From Chelonoidis abingdonii (lineage: Eukaryota > Chordata > Testudines > Testudinidae): a stretch of 64,000 bases of DNA. A model generated the notes under the pieces. The model saw nothing but the letters and a program-made list of their open reading frames with translations. It searched no databases and was not told where the DNA came from. The position numbers and the translations under genes were made by a program. Location: positions 24,600,200 to 24,664,199 of the forward strand of contig NC_133790.1 in the NCBI RefSeq assembly GCF_003597395.2. Reading direction: 5' to 3'. Shown here piece by piece: positions 1 through 13,900 of the stretch (within the stretch, counting starts at the first letter, position 1; the number at the start of each line of letters is the position of its first letter).

Positions 1-1473
1 GGGGGGTCTCATCTTGGCGCTTAGCAATGTAGGGGCATTACGTCCACCCAGTATCCGTTTGGGACATTTTCCTCTAACATTTCTGCTGTTGATTTTAACG
101 ACCAGGTTTACCTTTCTCAGTTCTTATTCTTTGGGCTTTACTTTCTCCTTTGGGTCCTTTTTGTCTGTCCTGCTTCCATCTCTTTTCCTTGTTCACCTTT
201 CCTTTTGCTCCCTCTTCTTTGTGGCTCTGTTGTGCCATTCCCTTTCTTTCTCCTGTGCTGCTTTCCAGTCACCAGCTTTATTTTTCTCTCTGCACTTGAG
301 AGCCTTATTGTATTTTAATGTGTGTTTATTATTAGTTTTATCTTCATCCTTCCAAACTGTTTTTCTGGCTGTTGACTCCATGAGGTTTGTTCTTCTCTCC
401 CAAAGCCTGTGTGTGATGGAGGGGGTGGGATTGGGACTCGGGGGATGAAATCCTGGCTCCAATGAATTCGGTGGCAAACCCTGCATTGAACATCAGCGGG
501 GCCAGGATTTCACCTAGGAGCTTGATTTTCAGAGGTGCTGAATACTCAATCTCTGTTGAAATCAGTGGGAACAGCAGGTGCTCAGCACCTCTGAAGCTCA
601 GGCCTTGACTCCCTTTAACCCCAAGGTAGTTTTATCTGTAGCTCACACCCCCCAGAATGAAACCTTTGGGCAACATTTAGCCCTGGTATAAGCAATTGCA
701 ACTTAGTACACATCAGTGGAGGTGCATCCACTTAGCAGCAGGTATGAATCTGACCGTTTGTCTTTCTGTCCGGCTGTGTCCCCTTTCCCTCCCCAGCCTC
801 TTTCCTTTCTCCTTTATCTGTACAAGTAGGTGCAGGCAGCAGAGTCCTTATTCACTTGTGCATTCCTCACAGCTCACGTGCTGAGCCCCGCAGTCAGCCA
901 GGGCCAGCACATCCACTGCTGGGCCTATGCACTGTGGCCCTCTGCTCACAAGCCACGAGGACCCTTGCCATGCCCTCAGGGCGTCTTTATTGTGGCTCTT
1001 TGTTCCAAGCCAGTTTTCCCCTGAGTTCTGTGCCTGGCATCTAATCCCTGAGCTGAACCAGGGCGCCAGCTGTTGCTATGAAACCTTTGAGAGGTAACAA
1101 AGAGAGATAAACAAAGCAGGTCAGTGAGGCAGAAGCAATTGACACAAAGGTAGAGCATGACTACAAAATACCTGTGAGCAGGGCGGGGCCTGGGATTGTC
1201 ATGGCCAAAGTGTGCAGGGAGGCAGGCATATGAGGAGCGCATGATATGGCTGCTCAGTAGGAAACGCTCCATAGAAAAGGTTAAACACAGGAGGAGGGGA
1301 AGATCACGGTCAGTGTGGAGAACACACCTGAGTATCAGTAAGGAGACTGGGTGGATGAAACTCTGTTTCTGCAGGGGGACTAAGCAGGGAGCCAGCTCTC
1401 AGGGCACTGAATATGGTCAGACCTCTCTGAGGTCCTTTCTCTTGCAGTGCAGTTGCACAAAAGCAGGCTCATG
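1..1473. other. Intergenic: no gene seen
   Basis: The first 300 bp are pyrimidine-rich (CT/TTTCTC words). No splice-flanked or conserved coding block is evident; the short open frames look random. Confidence 0.6.
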
Positions 1474-1481
1474 AACTAATC

Positions 1482-1790
1482 CAGGGGTCGGCAACCTTTC
1501 AGAAGTGGTGTGCCAAGTCTTCATTTATTCACTCTAATTTAAGGTCTCATGTGCCAGTCATACATTTTAGCGTTTTTAGAAGGTCTCTTTCTATAAGTCT
1601 ATAATATGTAACTAAACTACTGTTGTATGTAAAGTAAATAAGGTTTTGAAAATGTTTAAGAAGCTTTATTTAAAATTAGATTAAAATGCAGGGCCCCCCG
1701 GAGCGATGGCCAGGACCCAGGCAATGTGAGTGCCACTGAATCAGCTCGCATGCTGCCTTTGGCACCTGTGCCATAGGTTGCCTACCCCTG
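1482..1790. mobile_element. Non-autonomous hAT MITE with perfect 8-bp target duplication
   Basis: 309-bp element bounded by inverted ends CAGGGGTCGGCAACCT and (reverse) CAGGGGTAGGCAACCT. It is flanked by identical 8-bp duplications AACTAATC at 1474-1481 and 1791-1798. The 8-bp TSD and CAGGGG-type ends are hAT hallmarks. No coding capacity. Confidence 0.9.
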
Positions 1791-1798
1791 AACTAATC

Positions 1799-2655
1799 CA
1801 TGTTTAGTGTGGGCACCCATGAGGTTTTCCAGGTGAAGGGTGCAGGCAGGAGAGTGGCACAAACAGCATGAGCTGAACAGGGAACAGGCAGCAAGGAAGA
1901 CAGAGAAGGGAGCTGTTCCTTGCCAATAGGGCAGGGCTCCTCCCTGGTGTCTGAGCTGGGTTTGTGGAAGTGCAATTGCCTGTGTGTGCATTTGGCCACC
2001 TCTCTGCAATGTTAGCAGCCTTCTGTAAATAAAACATCCTCTGGGTCCTGTCTGTGCCAGCTATTTCCTCTTCCAGTGAGAAGCTGACTCCCTGGGTAAC
2101 CCTGAATCTGCTACTGCTTGGAAAAGATGCAGCAATATCAACTCGGGACCTTGGGCTGAGTGCTATCCCAGTTCTGGGCTTGGAGCTCCTGATGTCGGTG
2201 AGGGCTGTATGTGCAGATCTAAGACAATACATGGTCCGGTGTGGTGCACGGTGGTAGGCACTAATGGGAGACTGAGGGAGTGCTAATTATTCATTGTCCT
2301 GCATCACATGCACATCTGCGTAGCACTGTTATAATGCTGACTTCCCTGCAGGGCCCTATCCAGCAGAGCTGGTTCAGCATCAGAGGAATTTCTAGTACAT
2401 ACCTTGCTGCTCTGTTAGGGTGATAGAACGTAACTGTAAGCTCTGTGGGGCAGGGGCAGGGGCACAACAGGGCCCTGGTCTGTGACTGGGAGCAGTAGGT
2501 GCTACTGCGAGAGAAAAGGCCCCTTAATCCTTTCCCCCAAAGTGCATGACACGGTCCCAGAGGCAATAGCAACCATACTGTACCCTCACAGAGCACCTTC
2601 ACTCAAGCATTAGAGCACTGTGGCCAAGTGTTGTTATCCCAGTGCTACTGATGGA
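1799..2655. other. Intergenic: no gene seen
   Basis: Unique-looking sequence between the hAT MITE and the minisatellite. The short open frames here have no recognisable domain. Confidence 0.5.
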
Positions 2656-2659
2656 GAAC

Positions 2660-4345
2660 CAACGGCTCACCGGGGTCCCCCAGCAACCGGTCCTATGGGG
2701 ACCTGAGGGCTTGCCCAGGGTACCCCAGCAACCGGTCCTATGGGGACCCAAGGGCTTGCCCAGGGTTCCCCAGAGACTGGTCCTATGGGGATCCAAAGGC
2801 TCGCCCAGGGTCCTCCAGTGACCAGTCCTATGGGGACCCGAGGGTTTGCCCAGGGTCCCCCAGAGACCGGTCCTATGGGGACCCGAGGGCTTGCCCAGAG
2901 TACCCCAACGACCGGTCCTATGGGGACCCGAGGGATCGCCCGGGGTCCCCCAGCGACCGGTCCTATGGGGACCCGAGGGCTCGCCCAGAGTACCCCAGCG
3001 ACTGGTCCTATGGGGACCCGAGGGCTTGCCCGGGGTCCCCCAGCGACCGATCCTATGGGGACCCGAGGGCTCGCCCAGAGTACCCCAGCGACCGGTCCTA
3101 TGGGGACTTGAGGGCTTGCCCAGAGTCTCCCATTTACTGGTCCTATGGGGACCTGGGGGTTTGCTCAGAGTACTCCAGTGACCAGTCCTATGGGGACCCG
3201 GGGGCTTGCCCAGAGTACTCAAGTGACCAGTCCTGACTGGAACCTGGGGGCTCGCCCAGGGTACCCCAGTGACTGGTTCTGACTGGAACCTGGGGGTTCG
3301 CCCAGGGTACCCCAGTGACTGGTTCTGACTGGGACCTGGGGGCTCGCCCGGGGTACCCCAGTGACCGGTCCTACTGACAGGGAATTGAGGGCTCACCCCA
3401 GCGACCAGGCCTGACGGGGACCTGGCGGCTCGCCCGAGGTACCCCAGTGACCGGTTCTGACCAGGACCTAGGGACTCACCTGGGGTACCCCAGTGACCGG
3501 TTCTGACCAGGACCTGGGGGTTCGCCCGGGGTACCCCAGTGACCGGTCCTACTGACGGGGAATTGAGGGCTCGCCCGGGGTCCCCCAGCAACCAGGCCTG
3601 ACGGGGACCTGGCGGCTCGCCCGAGGTACCCCAGTGACCGGTTCTGACCAGGACCTGGGGACTCACCTGGGGTACCCCAGTGACCGGTTCTGACCAGGAC
3701 CTGGGGGCTCGCCCGGGGTACCCCAGTGACCGGTCCTACTGACGGGGAATTGAGGGCTCGCCCGGGGTCCCCCAGCAACCAGGCCTGACAGGGGACCTGG
3801 TGGCTCGCCGGGGTACCCCAGTGACCGGTTCTGACCGAGACCTGGGGGCTCACCCGGCGTACCCCAGTGACCAGTTCTGACCGGGGGGGCTCGCCTGGGG
3901 TACCCCAGTGACCAGTCCTACTGACGGGGAACTGAGGGCTTGCCCGGGGTCCGCCAGCGACCAGGCCTGACGGGGACCTGGTGGCTCGCCCAAGGTACCC
4001 CAGTGACTGGTTCTGACCAGGACCTGGGGGCTTGCCTGGGGTACCCCAGTGACCGGTTCTGACCAGGACCTGGGGGCTCGCCTGGGGTACCCCAGTGACC
4101 AGTCCTACTGACGGGGAATTGAGGGCTTGCCTGGGGTCCCCCAGCGACCAGGCCTGACGGGGACCCGGTGGCTCGCCGGGGTACCCCAGTGACCGGTTCT
4201 GACCAGGACCTGGGGACTCGCCTGGGGTACCCCAGTGACTGGTTCTGATCGAGACCTGGGGCTCATCCGGGGTCCCCCAGTGACCAGTTCTGACCGGGGG
4301 GGCTCGCCCGGGGTCCGCCAGCGACCAGTTCTGACCAGGACCCGG
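2660..4345. repeat. Large 45/46-bp minisatellite (VNTR) with higher-order structure
   Basis: About 37 tandem units. Up to about 3230 the unit is 45 bp (GACCGGTCCTATGGGGACCC-type) and open as a 15-residue repeat in several frames. Beyond that it is mainly 46 bp with GGTTCTGACCAGGACCTGGG-type units. The long repetitive open frames on both strands here are a by-product of a unit length divisible by three, not genes. Confidence 0.92.
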
Positions 4346-4439
4346 GCAGGCAGTGGCAGAGTTGGGAATGGACGGGAGAGTCCTGGCTCCTGCAGTAATC
4401 AGGTAGCACTGGCTGCTTCACCGGCTCCATTGACACCCT

Positions 4440-4960
4440 GCTCCCCTTTGCCGCCTCCCCACGGCCGGGGACAGACTCGGGGGCTTCGTGCTCCAGCCTC
4501 CAGCGCTGCTGCTCCCACCGGGCCGCCCCCACGCTTGGCTAGGACCTCGGGCGGGCGAGAGGCGGGGCGGCTCCGGCGGGGCGGGGCGGGTGGTCCGGCC
4601 CCCAGCGGCAGTGCCGGGGCTGGCGGCGGCTTGGGCACTCGCTGCGCGGCGTCTCTGTGTCCGCCCGCCCCGATGCGGGTCCCAGCTGGAGCCGGCCCGC
4701 TCCTCCTCGCCGCCTGCCTCTGGCGGCTGCCGCCGGGCCGGGGCGCTGCAGGTACCGGGGCGCACAGGGGGCGGCGGACCCCGGGGCGGGGCGGAGAGGC
4801 GCCCGCGGCGCCGGCTCGTGCCCTGCTCGCACCTGAGCAGCGCTGTGTCCGGCGCTGCACCTCGGCCCCCTCCAGCCTGCCGGGGGCTGTGCAGGGCCCG
4901 GCCGGGGAAGGGCCCCCTCCTCTGACGCGCTATTCCCGGGGCAGGCTGTGGGCCTGACGC
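4440..4960 (+). promoter_or_regulatory. VSIG10: CpG-island promoter of VSIG10
   Basis: CG-dense GC-rich sequence with GC boxes (GGGGCGGGGCGGG near 4580) spanning the signal-peptide exon. No TATA box is evident, as expected for a CpG-island promoter. The upstream edge abuts the 45/46-bp minisatellite. Confidence 0.75.
4673..4751 (+). CDS. VSIG10: VSIG10 exon 1: start codon and signal peptide
   Basis: ATG at 4673 opens MRVPAGAGPLLLAACLWRLP, a classic hydrophobic secretion signal, ending at a GCAG|GTACCG donor. The split Gly codon joins exon 2 as G|GA. It lies in a dense CpG island. The open frame extends upstream of this ATG, but those residues look like translated GC-rich promoter DNA, so this ATG is preferred because it places the hydrophobic core at the N-terminus. 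Confidence 0.88.
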
Positions 4961-7900
4961 CTGGTTCGTGCTGACCAGCGCGGCCGGGTAGGACCTGCCC
5001 CTCCGGGGGAAGCGGGACAGCTGTAAGGTCAAACGGCTTCTGCTCCTTAGCCCTGCCCGGCTGCAGTAACCATCCAGCCACGCTCCTTGGGAGAGCGCTG
5101 TGCAGAGCGGGGCAAAGCCTCGGGGTTCTGCTTGTAGAGGTTGGGGAAACTGAGGCACAGAGCCTTCCCGGGGCCGTGGCAGAGCTGGGAACGCCGCATT
5201 CCGTCGGACGCGTTCCACTCTCAGGTATCTGGGGCTGCTGTTGTATCCGACTCCGCTCCTGGAACCTGTAGCTAGGTTTGGTTTCACAAGGCCCTGTGAG
5301 GTAGGGAAGTATGATTAATCCCATTGTACAGGTGGGAAAGCTGAGGCACAGAGAGATGAAGTGAGCTGCTCAAGTTAGTCTGTGGCAGAGCCAGGAAGAG
5401 AATCCAGCTGTCTTGGGTCCTAGTCCGGTGCTTTAACCACAAGACCATGCTTTTCTAGATCTCTGCCCAGCTCTTAATGGACATGTGTCTACAACACCCA
5501 AATAGTCACCTCCATAGCTGGCACTAATTGGGCATCTGCCAGTCAGTCTCAGCAGAGAAGATGGTCATGGATACTCCCACACTGGGAAACATTGCAGGGG
5601 AGGGATGTGGAGGATGGAGGAAGATGGCATTACCACTGCACATGCAGTAAATACAACGAAAACTTCAGTGCCCAGCATTGCCAAGCTCTCTTGCGTGATC
5701 ACTGAGTGCACAGGAAAAAGCATGTGAATTTTCTCTTAAAGCTACACAGCTAGTGGAAACTTCCCCACAAGTCTTGGTCGTCTTGACAGGACAATTCCTG
5801 TTGCCTCATGGAAAAGCCTTCAAAGCATTTCTGTTATTAAAACTTGATAGTTACCCTTTTTTAAACAACCAAATTGCCTACTTCTGTGTGTCATCAAAAT
5901 GCAGAAGTATAGTTATCCTAGACCTAACAACAAAGAGTTACAGGACGAAGCGGTGAATGAAGCATTGAACTGGGACGCAGGACACTGGGTTTCTGTGCCC
6001 AGCTCTGCTGCAGGACTCTGAGCAAGTCACCTTCCCTGCCAGTGCCTCAGTTTCCCATCTGTGAAGCAGTGAGAGCTGTCCTCTGTAAAGTGGTTTGAGA
6101 GAGCTGGATGAGGAGAGCTATATCAGAGCAAGCTACTGTGATTTATTACAAATAATCTGCTAATACAGACAGTGCTTTTCATCATAGAGCTCAACGCGTC
6201 ACAAAATGGGTAAGTGGTGCTATATCCCCTGTTTGTAATTGAGGCACAGAAAGGTTCAGAGCCAGAATATCACCCGCAGTTCCTATTGCTTTCATTGCTG
6301 CTGTTATTGGCTGATCTGCTTGTATTTTGGTAGTGCCTAGAGAGCCTGACCACTAGGCCCTGTACTGACACTTACTGTTAGACAGCCCCTGCCCCAGGGA
6401 GCTTCATACTGAAATAGGGTGGGAAGAGAAACAGAGGCACAGAGAGGGCAAGTGAATTGCAGCACTGAGACTAGAGCCCAGGTTTGCAGGGTCTTGTTCA
6501 GTGCTCTCTCCACTGGGCAGCAATGATCCAGTGGAATGGGAGAATGCCTGGCCCGTCTCAGAATCAGGCCGTTAGCTACTGGCCTATGGGGAAGGGCTGG
6601 GAATGGAACGCAGCTCTTCTGGCTCGGGCTCTGTGCTGAGTCCACAAGCACAGTGATTTATGGCTAACTTGGACCATTTACATAGCCTGCTCCTCCCTGC
6701 TGCCCTGAACCTGTTTGCAAAACAAGCTCCAGCCAGTGTCGACGAGTGATTAACTATTTATATATATAGCCTCTGGAGCATGGTGTGCATAGGAAAGAAC
6801 AAACACAGCACCATTCTTGTCAGTTCACCTTCCTTGTTCTGTCCGCTCCAGCCTGGTAGCAGTTGCGCTGTGAGATATGTTATCAGGGCTTCCGGTAAAG
6901 CACAAACAGGAGAGACTTTTACCAAATCATCTGTTCTCCCCCCTCCTACCCCTCGTTATTTTGTAAATAGCAAGGCAGTTTCTGTAGACACCATTTTAGT
7001 GGTATGGTCACCACCTGCCTGGTGTTAGACCAGGAGTCCTGGCCTGGGTAAGCCAGATTCCAAGGCCTGTTTTCTGAGCGTTCCTCTAATCCAAGCCTGG
7101 CCTGCATTGGGATCCAGCGCTAGGTTTGCTGCTAGAATACAGCGTCTTGATGGGAGTTCTGCTCTCCGGCGTTGGCCCTGGGCCAAGCAAGCCGAGCTCT
7201 GGTCAGAGGTTGAGGAGGACTAGGTGGCGTCTATCGTCTTCCAACTGCTGCTGATTCAGGAGCAATATTATTGCACTTTTACTGGAGACTGTCTGACTCC
7301 CCCGCCAGTGGATGAGTGTTGCAATTGGAGCTGCTATAAAGGAGGAAAATGGGGAGGATGCAGGGAAATGGTGGCTGTGAATGCTGAGATGGGTTAGTGA
7401 CTCTGAACCGTACTCAGACCAGATAAATGTAGCCTCCAGTCACCGCTGGCTCTCGATGCACTGGTCCTAGTAGCCCGGATGAGATTTGACTCCTCACAAA
7501 TCTGTTGCTCGCCGTGCTGCTGGGAGGGAGGGAGCTGCTGGCCCTGTATCTCTCATTTTCAGCCCAAGCTGGGTCCCTGTTTCTGCTCACTCATCAGTAC
7601 TAGGCATCTTTAGCTGCCAAATGCATCCCAGAATCCTTTGCAATGGTTTGTAGCAATGCTTCAAAGGAGGCACCCTGGCAGCTGTTGCAAAGGATACTAC
7701 TGGTTACACTGACGCTTTACAGCGCTGTAACTTTCTCGCTCAGAGATGTGAAAAAAACACCCCGCTGAGCGCTGCAAGATACAGCGCTGTAAAGCACCAG
7801 TGTAAACAGTGCCACAACGCTGGGAGCGCAGCTCCCAGCACTGCAAGCTAATCCCCATGAGGAGGTGGAGTACGTACAGCGCTGGGACCACACTCACACT

Positions 7901-10900
7901 TCAAAGTGCTGCTTCGGCAGCGCTCCCGCGACAGTGCTTTGAAGTTTCGAGTGTAGTCAAGCCCTGAGACAGAGACCCAAAGACAGCCTCTTGTGCAACT
8001 GAGCAGAAACAGGGATGCAGATTTGGAAGGGGATTTGGGTGGGCAGAAACTCAGCAGCCAGGGAAACATGCTTTAAGATGGACCTGTTAGTGAGTGACCA
8101 GGGTGTTCCCAGTATTCTTCCAGCAGCATGCATGCACCTTAGATGGCCTCCTGCTTAGTCAGGGGTTTAGTACCCACTTTGTTTCATGGACAAGGCTTCC
8201 GCTTTGGTGCATGGCAAATCTTTTGCTGTGATGGCCAGGGGATTCATCTGCCAGTCACCAAAGGGGGTGGTGAGAACATGGGGGATAAGGCACGTTCTAA
8301 CTCTCCGCTTCTCTTTGTGCAGGAACAGAAGAGGTGATCATCGGGGAGGCCGGAAAGAGTGTTGTCCTCATGTGCCGAAATGTGTCCGAGCGAGCGGACG
8401 AGGTAGACTGGTTTCACGGGGACCCTGGCGCTGTGCCCCCACTCTTCTCCTCCAATGCCACGCTGCCCGAAGACGCCCGCTTGTCCCTGGTGGACAATAG
8501 CTCTCTGCACATCTCAGTGCTGCGCCCACAGGATGGGGGCAATTACACCTGCAAAGAAGTGCTGAACGAGACAGTCCGAGAGCACAGAGTCCAGCTCCTA
8601 GTAGCCAGTGAGTTTCTCGACACACGGTGTCCTGTAGCTGCAAGGGGCTTGACCTCACGGAGTCCTAGAATTTAAAGCTAGAAGGGACCATTCGTTCACC
8701 TAGTCTGACTTCCGGTACATCACATGCCGTCTACACCAGCCAGCACCCACACACTAAACCCAACAACTGAAGTGAGACTGAAGGAAACGGGACCCCCAGG
8801 AGATTAGACTATTCCATGCCATGGGCAGAGATCAGGAGGAACTGAGATGTGCCAGTGCCCGAGGCCCCTGCAATTGTAAGGAAATGATTAAATGAGAGAT
8901 ACCCAGATAATCCTGGCAAGTGACCCCCACCCACAGGGTGCAGAGCAAGGCGAAACCCCACCAAGATCACTGCCAATCTGACCTGGGAGTAAATTTCCTC
9001 CCCCCTCACCATATAGCAATCTGACCCTGAGCATGTGACCAAGAACCAGGCAGCCAAGCCCCTGAGAGAGGCAGAATGCTTGCTGCCATCTCAGAGCCCT
9101 GGCCTGGGCTGCAGATTTGGTCTGCCAAAGCAGGTGTGCAGGAGGCCATATGTGATATGGCAACCTCACCTCCAGGGCACCCCTGTTCGAGGACGGTAAA
9201 TACTAGCCACAGACAGCCCTGTGCCCTCCAATGGGAATGGCTTTCGGGGTTAAGATAGAACCACCCACCTGAAGGGGAGAGGGTCTTTATCCCACCCCCA
9301 GCCCCTGAGCTACTTGCTTTCCCTCTCTCTGAGTCCGAGTTACCCTTTGGGTTATTTAAGCTGAACAGAAACAGGTTATGATGTTGGAGCCATAGGCGGG
9401 CTCTCATTGTCTCACTTCTGCTGGCTCGCCCCGGTTCTGTGCCCTAGCGAGTCACAGGTGCTGCTTTGTGTAGATGCACCGTCTCCCTCCGCAGAGATCT
9501 GTCCCTTTTGAACAACAGTAAGGAAACCCTGACATGTCTGGGCCGAGGTGGGGATAGCTCTGTCCAGGGGATGATAGAGGATGTGAACGGTCGGGAGACA
9601 GGCAAAGCCACTTGCATAATTGAAATGGAGAATGCATTCCTGCTGGCAGCCATCCCACCCTGGGCTGCCATCCTGGTCAACTGCTCCGGCTAAGCCAGAT
9701 TGGTTGGTGCTTCGATGGCAAAACACAGGCTGTTGCAGGACATGGTGGTGGTCATTCAGCAGATGGCCCTCTTCCCACTGAGTCAGCATTGAACCGGTGT
9801 CCCATGGAGGTGTGGGAGATGAAATAAAACCAAGGTCCTAGCTGCCTGTTAAATATCCCATGGCCCTGTTTCCTGGCCAAATTTTAGCTGAGGTAATTGT
9901 ATTCTGCTGATTGAAATTGAAGCTTCAGCTCTGGACAGAACTCCTTCTTAAATCCCTGTCCTGAACTGTTATGCAGTAGTGCTGGGCATTGTTAAATGGC
10001 TACTGGGTTCTTCCCCAGAAGGTTCCTATGTGTGTAGTCTGGGAAGTGTGTTGGAATCCTTTGGAATGAAGGGCACTGTGCAAATATATGCTTAATTTAG
10101 GACACCTACAAGGGGGTCTTAGTTTCTCTCCGTTTCCAGAATCTGCTCCCCACTCCTTCCTGTTTCCAACCCCTCTGGAGGCTCTCCTTACACCTCCATC
10201 CACGGTTTTGCCCGACACTAACTGGGAATCTAGTGCCGGGATGGCAACATAAGAGCACAAAGCTTAGAAAACCCGCAGCACAGGGAGGCAGGACGTCAGC
10301 CCCTTGTACTTCCTTGCTGATGTGCCTCACCTCTCACTCGGCCACAGCCGCCTCTAGAGATTAGAGAGGAGCACGGTCTGCCAATATACCTGTTAGCCGC
10401 TCTGCTGAGCCTAAATGGGTGCAGTGGGGACTCTGATCCACTAGGGCCTGGATTGTGACCACCACTTTCACATGCCCCGCTGCACAGCCCGTACTGCTGT
10501 AATCTAGTATAGGGCTGCAGTCGAGCTGGAGGAGGAATGTCTAGCTTGCGTAGACACCCATTTGCACTAGTTTTGATGGAGCTAGTGTGCTAAAAATAGC
10601 AGCGTGGCCACAGCAGCTTGACTGGTGGGCTGGGCTAGCCGCTGGAGTATGTACCTAGGGGCCCAGGCAGGATTGTACAGCTGGGGTGGTCACTCCGCTC
10701 TGTCAATCAAAGCTAGCACGCCTGCATCTACCCAAGTCGACGTCGGAATTTACAGCTCCAACTCAAATGAAGATGTACCCTGGAACGAGGAAGAGTCTGT
10801 ATCCTGCTGTCTCTTGAGCTATCCAGCCCCCTTGCGTGTTCTGCGTTAGCTTTGCTCCTTTCTTCCTTGTTGGTTACCTGCTGTGCACAGGCTATTGTAT

Positions 10901-13900
10901 CCTTTGTATCCTTTCTCTCAGCCGTACTTCCTGCTTGTGTTCAGGGTGTTCCTCTCACTGAGAGCTGCTGCACCCATTTTGCCCAGAGCAGTGCTCTGAA
11001 AGGTCATGCAGAGAGAGATGCCTTTTGCAGTGCAAGGAACTCCGCTGTGGATTTGAAATGAACAGCTGATTTGTAGAGTATTCAAATGCAAGAAATAAAC
11101 CTTAGGCTGCTGCAGCATGTGGGTTAGTGGTTTGAGCATAAGGCTGGGAAGTGCGCACTCTAGAATTCTAATCCCAACCCTGCCGCTAATTCCCAGTGAT
11201 CTTGGGCAAGTCATTCAACCTTTCTGTGACTCAGTTTCCCCAATTGTAAAAGTGTGTAACCACCTCATAGGGCTGTTTGTGAGCCTTAGTTATTTACGCT
11301 TGGTCGAACACTGCAGACATGGTCTGTATTATCATTGCACTGGGGGGGTTTGTTGGTTGTTTGTTGATGTTTTGGTGTTTTACATGGAATATATAAAATG
11401 GGGCCCAATTCACGGACTTCCTGTTAGAAGGCTGGCTAAGGAGTGACGGACAGCTCAGTCTTTTTAGTTAATCCAACAGAAGGTTAAGCGTGACTTGGCC
11501 ACTGTCTACAAGGACCTACACAGGGACAGATTTCTGATAGCAAACAGTGCTTTAACACAGCAGAAAAAGGTATAATGAGATTCAGTGGTTAGATCAATTC
11601 AAACCAGAAACAAGGGGCATATTTTCCACAGCGAGGCTCATTAAGCACTGGAAGAACTTACCGAGGGATGTGGTAGTTTCTCCATCGCTTGCAGTCTTTC
11701 AGTCGAGATTGGGTATCTTTCGAAAAGAGACACTCTGCCTCAGGCAGAAAGGGCGCAGGAGTGGTTGGGTGAGTTCTCCGGCCTGTTGTCCAGGACGTCA
11801 GACTGGGCCATCAGAATGGTCCCTTCTGCTTTAAAATCTAAATGAAAAGGTCCCAAATATCGGTGAGAACTTAACGATAGCAATCAATAGGAGTTCAGTT
11901 GTGGCTTTTAGCCGTTGTCCTGTGTTTGTGGTGGTGCAGAGATGTGTGATTTGAGGGGAAATGCACACCCAATCTCCTGGAATGTTCGTACTTACTTTGG
12001 CATCAGCGGTGGCTCAACTCCCTTAATTGTAAGTTAGCAATATGTTTGTGGGGCAAGTGAACTCGCATGCACGGGCTAGTCATTAGTGTTGATCATCACA
12101 GGTGAGGACAGTTCTTGAGCTGCTGGTTTGAAATGTCTCTAAATGCCAGTAGTGTTATATTGATGTAAACCAGGAGTTCAGAAGCTAATAGAACACTAGT
12201 TCAGGTGGCAGATTCCAAGACCCAGCACCAAAATGCAGTGCTTTTCTGCTGAGTCACCCTAAACTCAGGTACTTGGACCCTGAATAAAGATGTGGAGTGA
12301 TTTCTGATGACTCTTGCTGGCAGGTCACTCATATTAACTCCAGCAAAGGTTGGACTGGCTCTTTGGATCTGGGACAGAGGAAGTTCTGCAACTAGAAACA
12401 TCCAATTTTGGCAAGAAAGCTTATACTGAGGCTTCTGCTTAGTCACTGGAGTTACCAATAAAGCCAAATCCCAAGAAAGGATATGTTTGCAGTACAGAGA
12501 CTGTTCAAAGCAGGGTGGGGAGTTCACCTGCATCCAGCTATTTTGGCCTGAACATTTGTATAAGGTGGGTGAGTCATAGAAAATGAATGTTCTGTTTGTT
12601 TATACTAGTATGCGAATGAGCTCTGGCTGAGCCTGTGCAGCCTTCCATTATCAGCCAGAGATGGAGCAGGGAACTGGGCATCAGAGTCTGGTCCTGGCTC
12701 TGCCACTAACTCTCTGTGTGATTCTGAGCAAGCTGCTTAACCTCTGTGTCTCAGTTTCCCTATCTATAAAATGGGGATAATCATTCTTCCTGCAGAGGGG
12801 CCAGTGCGGCTTAATTACTTCGTGTTTAGAAAGTGGTGTGAGCTCTCTCAAATGGCAAAGTCTACATCAGGGTAAACGTTTTCCCGAGCATACATAGTTG
12901 ATGCTGTTTATGAGCAAAATAAACCTCACTCTCAAACCTTGTGCACAGCATCTAGCCTAACTCTGCTGCCTATACTTCACGTAGAAGAGAAAGGAAAGGG
13001 AGGCTCTAGGTTTGCTACGCTCTGTGTCCTCTCTAACCAGCCCAATGGAAAAGTCCATATTAGGGCTGTCAATTAATCGCAATGAACTTACGCGATTAAC
13101 TCAAAAAAATTAATCGCAATTTTAAAAATTAATTGCGATTAATCGCAATTTTAATCACACCATTAAACAAGAGAATACCAGTTGAAATGTATTAAATATT
13201 TCAAATGTTTTTCTACATTTTCATATATATTGTATTCTGTGTTGCAATTGAAATCAGTGTATATTATTTTTAATTACAAATATTTGCGCTGTAAAAATGA
13301 TAAACAAAAGAAATAGTATTTTTCAATTCACCTCATACAAGTACTGTAGTGCAATCTCTGTCATGAAAGTGCAACTTACAAATGTAGATTTTTTTTGTTG
13401 TTACATAACTGCAGTCAAGAACAAAACGAAGTAAAATTGTAGAACCTACAAGTTCACTCAGTCCTATTTCTTGTTCAGCCAATCACTAAGACAAATAAGT
13501 TTGTTTACATTTGCAGGCGATAATGCTGCCCTCTTCTTATTTACAATGTCACCTGAAAGTGAGAACAGGCATTCTCATGGCACTGTTATAGCTGGCATTG
13601 CAAGGTATTTAGGTGCCAGATATGCTAAACATTCGTATGCCCCTTCATGCTTCAACCACCATTCCAAGGGACATGCTTCCATGCTGATGATGCTCGTTAA
13701 AAAAATGTATTAATTAAATTTGTGATTGAACTCCTTGGAGGAGAATTGTATGTCCCCTGCTCTGTTTTACCTGCATTCTGCCATATATTTCATGTTATGG
13801 CAGTCTTGGATAATAACCCAGCACATGTTCTTCGTTTTAAGAACATTTTCACTGCAGATTTGACAAAACTCAGAGAAGGTACTAATGTGAGATTTCTAAA

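Noticed and set aside
2599..3666. Long minus-strand open frame of TGHWGTPGEPPGP-type repeats, and matching plus-strand frames
   Set aside because: Produced by a 45-bp tandem unit (multiple of three) that stays open in several frames on both strands. There is no start context or conserved domain.
4399..5324. Minus-strand open frames across the VSIG10 CpG island
   Set aside because: GC-rich DNA lacks stop codons by composition; the frames are antisense to a well-supported exon.
13471..13713. Open frame MFSQSLRQISLF as a host gene
   Set aside because: It is the antisense of the inverted arm of the hAT element; the same sequence occurs reversed at 14124-14360.
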